Assembly: GCF_003014655.1 (NCBI RefSeq)
Contig: NZ_PYAT01000006.1
Span: forward strand, 1 to 64,000
Length of the DNA stretch: 64,000 nucleotides
Direction of reading: 5' to 3'
Origin: Planomicrobium soli
GTDB taxonomy: Bacteria > Bacillota > Bacilli > Bacillales_A > Planococcaceae
Below are positions 57,312-64,000 of this stretch, piece by piece. Below the pieces are notes generated by a model. The model ran no database searches and was not told the origin of the DNA. It was given only the letters and a program-made list of their open reading frames with translations. Within the stretch, counting starts at the first letter, position 1. Every line of letters starts with the position of its first letter. Made by a program: the position numbers and the translations under genes.

Positions 57312-58247
57312 ATGAACCCTATAGAACAGATATTGAATGACTTTCCTATCCTCATTCTAGATGGCGCAATGGCTACAGAGCTTGAGAATTATGGATGCAA
57401 TCTAAACGATCGTTTATGGTCAGCAAAAATAGTTATGGAGAATCCAGAACTAGTAAAGAAAGTGCACCTGGATTATTTTGAAGCAGGGGCAGATTGTGCG
57501 ATTACAGCAAGCTACCAAGCCACTATTGAAGGGTATAAAGCTAGAGGATTGACTGAGGAGGAGGCAATCGGCTTGATCAAGAAGTCTGTTCAAATTTCAG
57601 CGGATGCGCGCGACGAATTTTGGACAGAGTGGAGCGATAAGTCTGCCAGGCCAAAACCGTTAGTTGCGGCTTCTGTCGGTCCATATGGCGCTTTTCTTTC
57701 AGACGGATCTGAATACCGTGGTAATTATTCGTTGACCGAAGATGAATTGGTTGTCTTTCATAAAGACCGGATCAGAGTGTTGGTGGAAGCAGGAGCAGAT
57801 ATTTTAGCGTGTGAGACCATCCCTTGTCTGATAGAAGCTAAAGCGATCCTGAAGGTGCTCAAGGAATTTCCAGGGGTCTACGCTTGGTTCAGTTTTAGCG
57901 CAAAGGACGGCCATAACATCAGCGATGGAGAACGGATCTCCGATTGCGCCAAATGGCTGGATAAAGAAGAGCAAGTAGCTGCAATCGGTATTAATTGTTC
58001 AGCGCCGCACTTTATAGAATCATTGATCGAAGAGGTGAAAAGCGAATCTTCCAAACCGATCATTGTTTATCCGAATTCAGGTGAAGAATACGATGCGGTA
58101 AGCAAAACATGGAGTGAAGAACCTTTAAAAAATCCTTTTTCTGCTAGTGCACAGCGCTGGCATGAAGCTGGTGCCCAAATAATTGGAGGTTGCTGCAGAA
58201 CGACTCCTGAGGATATTGCAGCCATTACTGCATGGGTACGTAAATAG
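57312..58247 (+). CDS. mmuM: homocysteine S-methyltransferase (MmuM type)
   Basis: 311-residue zinc enzyme that makes methionine from homocysteine; MmuM uses S-methylmethionine (or SAM) as methyl donor. Zinc ligands are Cys in GINCSAPH and the Cys pair in GGCCRTTP; the start ILDGAMATELENYG is typical. ATG 57312 is 9 bases after AGGAAGG; earlier in-frame TTG and ATG codons are too close to or upstream of that site. It follows the S-box-controlled transporter by about 40 bases, suggesting that the transporter brings in S-methylmethionine or methionine. Confidence 0.9.
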   Translation: MNPIEQILNDFPILILDGAMATELENYGCNLNDRLWSAKIVMENPELVKKVHLDYFEAGADCAITASYQATIEGYKARGLTEEEAIGLIKKSVQISADARDEFWTEWSDKSARPKPLVAASVGPYGAFLSDGSEYRGNYSLTEDELVVFHKDRIRVLVEAGADILACETIPCLIEAKAILKVLKEFPGVYAWFSFSAKDGHNISDGERISDCAKWLDKEEQVAAIGINCSAPHFIESLIEEVKSESSKPIIVYPNSGEEYDAVSKTWSEEPLKNPFSASAQRWHEAGAQIIGGCCRTTPEDIAAITAWVRK

Positions 58248-58270
58248 ATTGTTGAATAAGCGGGTACAGA

Positions 58271-58309
58271 AGGGCCAGGCCTCCATGGGGAGCGCCTGGC
58301 CCCTTTTTG
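58271..58309 (+). terminator. mmuM operon terminator
   Basis: Stem GGGCCAGGC with GCCTGGCCC, followed by TTTTTG. It closes the S-box operon. Confidence 0.87.
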
Positions 58310-58444
58310 TCTCAGACGCTCTAGACGAGTCCATGTGAGCCTTCTCATAGGCACTTCAAACAACTCTTGCACTTCTCAGTCAGACAGTTAGAATATTATT
58401 CAAAAGGAAATTCGATTTTACATAATTAGTAAGGGGATAAGTTA

Positions 58445-59227
58445 ATGAATGAAATTATTCAACAGAAGCTAATGGAGATAGAAAAGAAACACGAGGTGAA
58501 AATTTTATATGCGGTGGAATCTGGCAGCCGGGCATGGGGCTTTCCTTCAAAAGACAGCGACTGGGATGTTCGGTTTATTTATATTCATCCTCCGGAATGG
58601 TATCTTTCGATCGACCCCCAAGGAATCGGGGCGAAGCGGGACGTAATAGAAGAGCCGATCAATGATTTATTGGACATCAGCGGCTGGGAGATTACAAAAG
58701 CACTGCGCCTTTTCAGAAAAAACAATCCGCCTTTATTGGAATGGTTAAGAAGCGAAATTGTCTATTATCAAAAATATGCATTTGTCGAGAATATGCGATC
58801 CCTTGAGTCCGAGGTGTTTTACCCAAATTCAATGCTTTACCATTATTTGAACATGGCGAAAAATAATTACCGGGAATATCTTCGTGGTTCTGAAGTGAAA
58901 ATTAAAAAGTACTTTTACGTGCTTCGGCCGATATTGGCATGTAAGTGGATTGAAAAATACAATGAGACGCCGCCTATCGGTTTCCATGAACTGCTGGAAG
59001 ATATAGTTACCGAAAGCGAATTGAAAAATGAGGTGAACCAGCTGTTGAGACGAAAGCTGGCTGGGGATGAATTTGATATGGAACCTCGTATAGATGTTAT
59101 AAATAATTTTGTGGAACATGAAATGGATCGTCTCGAAGAATATGCCAAATCACTGAACGTTACAGTGAAAGATCCTACGGATAGTTTGGATGGATTGTTC
59201 AGGGACACGCTGCAGGAAGTTTATTAG
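58445..59227 (+). CDS. nucleotidyltransferase of the RlaP/YcgL type
   Basis: 260-residue pol-beta-superfamily protein. The N-terminal active site has ESGSRAWGFPSKDSDWDVRF (about 26-45): GS followed by DSDxD, giving two metal-binding acidic residues. The C-terminal part is helical. This matches the RlaP group, which in some phyla accompanies RNA ligases, and the YcgL proteins of Bacillus. No RNA ligase is nearby. The ribosome site AAGGGGATAAG precedes the ATG. Function unknown. Confidence 0.83.
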   Translation: MNEIIQQKLMEIEKKHEVKILYAVESGSRAWGFPSKDSDWDVRFIYIHPPEWYLSIDPQGIGAKRDVIEEPINDLLDISGWEITKALRLFRKNNPPLLEWLRSEIVYYQKYAFVENMRSLESEVFYPNSMLYHYLNMAKNNYREYLRGSEVKIKKYFYVLRPILACKWIEKYNETPPIGFHELLEDIVTESELKNEVNQLLRRKLAGDEFDMEPRIDVINNFVEHEMDRLEEYAKSLNVTVKDPTDSLDGLFRDTLQEVY

Positions 59228-59265
59228 ATCTTTTAAAAAACCATAATACTAATCGGAGGTGCTGC

Positions 59266-59787
59266 ATGGAATTATGGGATTTATATGACATAAACCGCAA
59301 CAAAACCGACCAGACTTGGATTCGCGGAGAAGTGCTTCAGCCTGGTGATTACCATATGGTTGTCCATGTGTGCATTTTCAATTCGAATGGGGAGATGCTC
59401 ATTCAACAAAGGCAGCCTTTTAAAGAAGGCTGGCCAAACATGTGGGATTTGACCGTAGGAGGAAGCGCAATCGCTGGAAATACCAGCCAGGCTGCTGCAC
59501 AGAGGGAATTGTATGAAGAGCTTGGGCTGGAGCTGGATTTTCAATCTATCCGCCCTCACCTAACGATAAACTTTGAAAGAGGCTTCGATGATATTTATTT
59601 AATCGAAAAGAATGTGCCGTTACATACTCTTACGTTACAGCCGGAAGAAGTACAAAGCGTGAAATGGGCAAGCAAGGAAGAAATTTTGGCTATGATTCGA
59701 AATGGAGAATTTATTTCGTATTATGAAAGCCTCATTCAATTGTTATTTGACAACCGAAAGCAGCGTGGCGCTATTCAAGAACTGTAG
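59266..59787 (+). CDS. Nudix hydrolase
   Basis: 173-residue Nudix protein. The Nudix box runs from GGSAIAGN through AAQRELYEELGLEL (about 65-88) with the REL-x-EE core intact. The fold start (HMVVHVCIFNSNGEMLIQQR) resembles the YfcD/IPP-isomerase-like subgroup. Substrate unknown. AATCGGAGGTGC precedes the ATG. It follows the nucleotidyltransferase by 38 bases and may be co-transcribed. Confidence 0.88.
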   Translation: MELWDLYDINRNKTDQTWIRGEVLQPGDYHMVVHVCIFNSNGEMLIQQRQPFKEGWPNMWDLTVGGSAIAGNTSQAAAQRELYEELGLELDFQSIRPHLTINFERGFDDIYLIEKNVPLHTLTLQPEEVQSVKWASKEEILAMIRNGEFISYYESLIQLLFDNRKQRGAIQEL

Positions 59788-60050
59788 GGCGAGAAAATAA
59801 GATAAGAAAGAATCGGCAAGGCCACAAACAAAGAGCCAGAAGCTGTTAATTGTTGTGCTCTTTTCATGTGACCTTGCTATTTCTATTTTCGCTTTTTTCG
59901 AAAACTCAATTCTTCGATCATAATCTAAATTTAAAATAGCCTCGATTAGAAACTTTAAGGCGCGGTCAACCGTAAGTAAAGGTAGATATTCTCAATAGAT
60001 TATAAAAGTAACATCCTTTTGGGAATAAGCCACATCAGAGGAGGCAGAGT

Positions 60051-60539
60051 ATGAAACAGCTGTACATCAAACAAAAAGTCTTTAGTCTAAGCGGAAAGTT
60101 TACGGTAAAAGATCAGCAGGAGAACGATGTGTATTATGTAGAAGGCAGTTTTCTGCAAATCCCAAAAACATTCACCATTATGGATGCAACAAGAGGTGAA
60201 ATCGCGCTCATTACGAAAAAGGTGTTTAGTTTGTTGCCGAAGTTCTTTGTTGAGGTGAATGGCCAAGAGGTGTTAAAAATCGAGAAGGAGTTTTCTATTT
60301 TCAAGGCACGTTATAAGATCGATGCGGCAGGAATCGAGGTGCTTGGAAATTGGTGGGACATGGATTTTCAAATATTGCAGCACGGCGAAGTTGTGGGGCA
60401 AGTGAGCAAGAAATGGTTTACGTGGGGAGACAGTTACCAGGTCCAGATCATGGATAAGGAAATGGAAGCCATAATCGTTGCGCTTGTTGTTGCCATTGAT
60501 TGTGTAAAAGCCGACGAAGCTGCTGCAGCTGGAAGCTAA
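60051..60539 (+). CDS. LURP-one-related protein (YxjI-like)
   Basis: 162-residue protein with the tubby-like LURP-one fold (12-stranded beta barrel around a helix). KQLYIKQKVFSLSGKFTVKD and a repeated KKVFSL/KEFSIFKARYKI pattern match the YxjI family, of unknown function; relatives resemble phospholipid scramblases. The C-terminal hydrophobic helix is rich in Val and Ala. AGAGGAGGC precedes the ATG. The 263-base gap before it holds no gene. Confidence 0.82.
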   Translation: MKQLYIKQKVFSLSGKFTVKDQQENDVYYVEGSFLQIPKTFTIMDATRGEIALITKKVFSLLPKFFVEVNGQEVLKIEKEFSIFKARYKIDAAGIEVLGNWWDMDFQILQHGEVVGQVSKKWFTWGDSYQVQIMDKEMEAIIVALVVAIDCVKADEAAAAGS

Positions 60540-60585
60540 GCCGCAACGATGCACGGTATATTTTCTGGAGCAAAAGAACATATCA

Positions 60586-60625
60586 AAAAGCAGGGAGCTC
60601 TTTTGTGAGCTCCCTGCTTAAGTTT
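60586..60625 (+). terminator. terminator after the LURP-one gene
   Basis: A perfect 13-base-pair stem AAGCAGGGAGCTC with GAGCTCCCTGCTT, loop TTTTGT. The T run after it is weak. Confidence 0.75.
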
Positions 60626-60744
60626 ATAGAATAAAACACACATCAGCTATTTCTGAAGCAGAAGCAGCTGTTTGAAATTGTTTCCTTGATTCAAGCGTGA
60701 CCTCCAACCGGGTTGGCCTGGTTGGTTTTGCACAACTTTATTCC

Positions 60745-61314
60745 TCAATAATCAACCAAGCGGCCATTGTCATTCCACTGGCCGTACATTTTATTTGCCT
60801 TTGTGTTTTCAATAAACTTCTCCAATCGTTTATTGAAAAGTTCAGGTTCATCTTTATAACTTTGTATGGTGTCGATTCGGACCCTTCTGTACAATTCAGG
60901 AAAGCGGAGGAAGTTTTGATATACTTGATCGTCTTCTTTCAGGCGAGTTTCAATTTTTTTATCGATAACAAAAGATTTGGCTCGCATATCAGGGAGAACT
61001 TTCAACCCTTCTTCTTTCATCAGCCCCAATTTCTCCAACCTTCTTACTCGTTCTTTATTCAGTTCTGTCCAATTGCTATTTTTTTGTCTTGGAGAAAGCC
61101 GTTGGGCGGTTTCCATGTCGGATATTTTCTTCTTTGTGCCGTCAATCCACCCGAAACACAATGCTTCTTCAACTGCATCTAAATATCGAATGGTTTCTGG
61201 TTGTTCAGCCATACTGATGATCACCCAGCAACATTTTTCTGCAGTGGCATTTTTCTCGAGCCATTCTCTCAATTCCGTTCTGGTCTTAGCCGCAAGTAAA
61301 TTTTCAATCTTCAT
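60745..61314 (-). CDS. YdeI/OmpD-associated family protein
   Basis: 189-residue protein of the YdeI-like 'bacteriocin-protection / OmpD-associated' family. WVIISMAEQPETIRYLDAVEEALCFGWIDG-type sequence at about 30-65 is characteristic, as is RLSPRQKNSNWTELNKERV. Biochemical role is not established. ATG 61314 is 9 bases after AAGGAG; an ATG six codons upstream overlaps that site. Minus strand, next to a TetR gene in the same direction. Confidence 0.8.
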   Translation of the reverse strand: MKIENLLAAKTRTELREWLEKNATAEKCCWVIISMAEQPETIRYLDAVEEALCFGWIDGTKKKISDMETAQRLSPRQKNSNWTELNKERVRRLEKLGLMKEEGLKVLPDMRAKSFVIDKKIETRLKEDDQVYQNFLRFPELYRRVRIDTIQSYKDEPELFNKRLEKFIENTKANKMYGQWNDNGRLVDY

Positions 61315-61408
61315 GCAGAACAGCTCCTTCATAAAAATTTTCCTTTATAGGATAACTGTTTAATAGAATAGAGTAGAAATACTGAACTTCTCAAATGGAA
61401 AGTCTATT

Positions 61409-62014
61409 TCATTTACTTCCTTTGTATTCAAATGAGTGGATATGGGTCTTTGATAGATTAATTACTTCTTGTATAAACACTTCCTGCGATTCTTTAAAGC
61501 CGGTTTTAATCCAATTCTGAATAAGCCCATAGAAGCCATAGGCTGTATAAAGCTTGAAATAATCCATATTCACCGGGATGTCATTAATCGTTTCAAATAC
61601 AAATTGTTCCTTATAGATTTTTAAGATGGCTTGAGGGAATCTGGTATGTAGTTCTGGCAACGTATCAGTGTAATTAATAAGCTCAAAAAAATTGCGGTAC
61701 TTGTATATGTAGGAAACAATACTAAGCGATGGGGCATGCAGATTTACCGTATATATTTTTTGTCCGGGTACATATGGTTTTCCTACGGAATCTTCCAGCC
61801 CTTCGAGCATGGAATCGAGTAAATCTTCAGCTAAGTCTATCTTATCCCGGTAATGGATATAAAACGTACTGCGATTATAAGAGGCATGACTGACAATATC
61901 TTTAATTGTAACAGCGTGATAACCCTTCTCTTTGATCAGTTCAATCAATGCGAGCTTCAGATGTTCTTCTGTCCGATTTCGTTGTTTAGAAGATCCGATT
62001 TGTTCGTCATTCAT
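61409..62014 (-). CDS. TetR-family regulator
   Basis: 201-residue TetR/AcrR regulator. The helix-turn-helix is at about 25-65 (TIKDIVSHASYNRSTFYIHYRDK); the C-terminal ligand domain is helical and of the TetR_C_7-like type. AAAGGAGG precedes the ATG. It is divergent from an SDR gene, with a palindromic operator candidate between them, so it probably represses both. Confidence 0.9.
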   Translation of the reverse strand: MNDEQIGSSKQRNRTEEHLKLALIELIKEKGYHAVTIKDIVSHASYNRSTFYIHYRDKIDLAEDLLDSMLEGLEDSVGKPYVPGQKIYTVNLHAPSLSIVSYIYKYRNFFELINYTDTLPELHTRFPQAILKIYKEQFVFETINDIPVNMDYFKLYTAYGFYGLIQNWIKTGFKESQEVFIQEVINLSKTHIHSFEYKGSK

Positions 62015-62033
62015 AAAAAAACCTCCTTTGAAA

Positions 62034-62069
62034 TAGACAGATTGACTCCTAATGTCTATCGCGTAGACA
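62034..62069. promoter_or_regulatory. candidate TetR operator
   Basis: TGTCTA-TCGCG-TAGACA (62053-62069) is an inverted repeat with 6-base arms, and another half-site TAGACA lies at 62034-62039 nearer the regulator gene. The site is 20-55 bases upstream of the TetR start codon and about 145 bases before the SDR gene. Confidence 0.55.
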
Positions 62070-62211
62070 CTTCCTGAAATCTTGATGATTGTAAAATACG
62101 AACAAAAAAGTAAAGTTGAATTGAGAGCAATTTAGTACAATTTTACTTTAGTATATCCATCTAAGATAAGTATAATCGTGCTATTTAAAATGATATAGGG
62201 GGAATCTTATT

Positions 62212-62949
62212 ATGGGAAAATTACAAGATAAAGTAGCTGTAATCACAGGCGGGGCCTCTGGTATCGGTGCAGCGACAGCGCGTCTATTCATTTCAGAAGG
62301 AGCTAAAGTGGTTCTTGTCGATCTGAATGAAGAAAAAGGAAAAGCGTTCGAAGAAGAATTGAAAGCGCTTAATGCCGAAGTGTTATTTGTTAAAGCCAAT
62401 ATTACCAGTGAAGAAGAGGTAATCAATGTTTTTAAGACAGCGGTTGAAACTTTTGGGAATGTAGACGTTGTCTTTAACAACGCTGGCATCGGCCGTGTTC
62501 ACCCTACACATGATTTGGAGTACTCCGAATGGCGTAACACGGTTAATGTTGACCTCGATGGGGTATTCCTGGTAGCTCGTGAAGCGATCCGTGAAATGCT
62601 TAAATCAGGCGGAGGTTCTATCATTAATACTGCCTCTATGTACGGTTGGGTTGGTTCGCCTGGATCAGCGGCCTATAACGCAGCAAAAGGCGGCGTTGTT
62701 AACTTAACACGTTCACTTGCACTTGAATACGCAGAACAGAACATTCGCGTTAATGCTTTATGCCCTGGATTTATCGATACACCAATCATTCCAGAAGAAA
62801 GCAAACAGACACTAGCTGCAATGACTCCGATGAAGCGCCTTGGTAAAGCGGAAGAAATGGCAAAAGCTGTCGTTTTCATGGCCAGCGATGATTCTTCTTT
62901 CATGACTGGCAACAGCATTATCGTAGACGGCGGTTATACAGCTCAATAA
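62212..62949 (+). CDS. short-chain dehydrogenase/reductase
   Basis: 245-residue classical SDR. Cofactor motif TGGASGIGAA (about 12-21), NNAG, catalytic Ser in NTASMYG and Tyr-x-x-x-Lys in YNAAKGG. The Asp at the end of the second beta strand (VLVDLN) favours NAD. The ending FMTGNSIIVDGGYTAQ is typical of 3-oxoacyl reductase or glucose-dehydrogenase-like members; the substrate cannot be assigned. GGGGG precedes the ATG. Probably controlled by the divergent TetR protein. Confidence 0.9.
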   Translation: MGKLQDKVAVITGGASGIGAATARLFISEGAKVVLVDLNEEKGKAFEEELKALNAEVLFVKANITSEEEVINVFKTAVETFGNVDVVFNNAGIGRVHPTHDLEYSEWRNTVNVDLDGVFLVAREAIREMLKSGGGSIINTASMYGWVGSPGSAAYNAAKGGVVNLTRSLALEYAEQNIRVNALCPGFIDTPIIPEESKQTLAAMTPMKRLGKAEEMAKAVVFMASDDSSFMTGNSIIVDGGYTAQ

Positions 62950-63046
62950 GCTCTTCTTTGCAGAAGAAACGCCAAACCTTGCCATAACAAAGAGCAACAT
63001 CTGTTGACGGAGGCTTACAAGAGATTTCTTATTCCTGCATTTGAAT

Positions 63047-63086
63047 AGAAAAAAGGATCTTCAACAAGAAGATCCTTTTTTCTATT
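63047..63086. terminator. bidirectional terminator
   Basis: Stem AAAAGGATCTT with AAGATCCTTTT around CAACAAG, with A- and T-runs outside. It lies between the convergent SDR and nicotinamidase-like genes. Confidence 0.85.
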
Positions 63087-63091
63087 CGGCT

Positions 63092-63634
63092 TTACTCAAC
63101 GATTTCAGTATGGAAACAAGTCTTCATATGGTTTACCATCGTATCTCCCAAGTTAGTAAATGTTGCGACGCCTCTTGCATGAATAGCGGTTTTGAATCCT
63201 TCTGCGTCAGCTCCGGCAACTGTCAGAAAGTCACAAATATCTGTACATACGCCAACTGTATGGACCTTTTCTATGCTTAGAGCTTTTAGTTTTTCAGCCA
63301 AACCGGTTTTGAAGAAGGCATTGTAGTTCGGTTTAGGAGTATAGATTAAGTTTTCATGATTTTCGTTCTTTCTGAACCACTCCTGCAATTCCCCGTACAA
63401 TTCCTGTCCTGGTGTGCCTACAACGTTGTGGGGAGGCCATAAGTCAAAGTGCGGATCGTTTGGCTGGTGCGCATCCATGGCCACGACCACCACTTTCCCC
63501 TTTGCTAAAAATTGGTTAGCCGTATCAATAATATAAGGCACGATAATTTGCCCAGGCTTACCTACCGTCAGTGTTCCGTCATCCGCTACAAAATCGTTGC
63601 TCATATCTACAATCAATAAAGCCTCTTTCGCCAT
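63092..63634 (-). CDS. cysteine hydrolase, nicotinamidase-like
   Basis: 180-residue isochorismatase-fold enzyme. The catalytic triad is Asp in LIVDMSNDF (residue 10), Lys in YTPKPNYNAF and Cys in GVCTDICDF; metal ligands would include Asp and His in AMDAHQPND. This matches PncA-type nicotinamidases, which convert nicotinamide to nicotinate for NAD salvage. Related hydrolases act on other amides, so the substrate is probable, not certain. Confidence 0.87.
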   Translation of the reverse strand: MAKEALLIVDMSNDFVADDGTLTVGKPGQIIVPYIIDTANQFLAKGKVVVVAMDAHQPNDPHFDLWPPHNVVGTPGQELYGELQEWFRKNENHENLIYTPKPNYNAFFKTGLAEKLKALSIEKVHTVGVCTDICDFLTVAGADAEGFKTAIHARGVATFTNLGDTMVNHMKTCFHTEIVE

Positions 63635-63805
63635 TCAACCCTCAGCTCCTATAAAATTTATTTTATATTTTGTCTCTCTCTATTATTGCCTCTTTCAGCT
63701 AAAAGTAACATAGATTTTAAACTGATAACGAGACAGCTACTAAAATAAATCTTTAATGTCAGAACATTCCTATTAATGCTATAGTTTTATTGAGGAGTGA
63801 TAAAC

Positions 63806-64000
63806 TTGGAACTAAAAGATGTTATACACGGACACAGATCCATACGCGAATATGAAGACCGGGAAGTAAGCCCGGAATTGCTCAATCAAATATTAGAAGC
63901 CGGAATTCGAGCTTCCTCGAGCGGCAATATGCAGACGTACTCCATTGTTGTTACTACAGATAAAGAACTGAAGAAAAAATTATACAGCGCACATATGGAA
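63806..64000 (+). CDS. nitroreductase family protein (partial, 3' end outside window)
   Basis: The first 65 codons of an FMN-dependent nitroreductase. HRSIREYEDREVSPELL and AGIRASSSGNMQTYSIVV are the N-terminal FMN-binding signatures of the NfsA/NfsB-like superfamily. The start is TTG after TGAGGAGTG. The frame is open at the window edge. Confidence 0.88.
   Translation, partial: MELKDVIHGHRSIREYEDREVSPELLNQILEAGIRASSSGNMQTYSIVVTTDKELKKKLYSAHME

Noticed and set aside
59788-60050. Possible long hairpin around CAAGGCCACA...TGTGACCTTG after the Nudix gene
   Set aside because: Pairing is interrupted and there is no T run, so it was not called as a terminator.

Overview
This window carries the chromosomal replication origin of a low-to-moderate GC Gram-positive bacterium. 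Gene order (gyrA-gyrB-recF-rlbA-dnaN-dnaA / rpmH-rnpA-yidC-jag-mnmE-mnmG-rsmG-noc-soj-spo0J, then ychF, rpsF-ssb-rpsR, yybS-gdpP-rplI-dnaC, purA, walRKHIJ-htrA, rlmH) is the classical Bacillales origin order. The protein sequences, the short DNA repeats around htrA and the lack of the sporulation genes that Bacillus carries here suggest a Planococcus-like member of the Planococcaceae; the genus is an inference.

Layout. 1-575: 5' end of a 16S rRNA gene on the minus strand with leader and candidate tandem promoters. 576-9478, minus strand: gyrA, gyrB, a frameshifted remB remnant, recF, rlbA, dnaN, dnaA. Two origin regions flank dnaA: the dnaA-dnaN gap (DnaA boxes, DnaA-trio, AT-rich stretch) and the gap upstream of dnaA (at least five DnaA boxes). 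9967-42007, plus strand: ribosome, tRNA-modification, chromosome-segregation, replication and cell-wall-control genes, mostly core and co-oriented with replication. parS sites lie upstream of noc, inside spo0J and inside walK. A perfect Noc-type site lies before walR. A second DnaA-box cluster surrounds the small gene before rlmH.

From about 42 kb the window becomes accessory: DUF1846 protein; a formaldehyde dehydrogenase / HbpS-like operon divergent from an HxlR-type regulator that keeps the Cys-x-Lys pair linked to formaldehyde sensing; a 1050-residue secreted double-esterase protein with a possible cre site; a divergent pair resembling the quinone/thiol-stress proteins MhqD and MhqO; DUF4317; a SolA-like amine oxidase; an S-box (SAM) riboswitch ahead of a polar-amino-acid ABC transporter and an MmuM-type homocysteine S-methyltransferase; an RlaP-type nucleotidyltransferase, a Nudix protein, a LURP-one protein, a YdeI-like protein, a TetR/SDR divergent pair with a palindromic operator candidate, a nicotinamidase-like hydrolase and the start of a nitroreductase.

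I saw no CRISPR array, prophage, intact insertion sequence or tRNA. The most interesting items are the HxlR-FdhA unit, the S-box transporter/MmuM unit, the broken remB, the DnaA-box cluster near 41 kb, and the segregation-protein sites in and before the wal operon.
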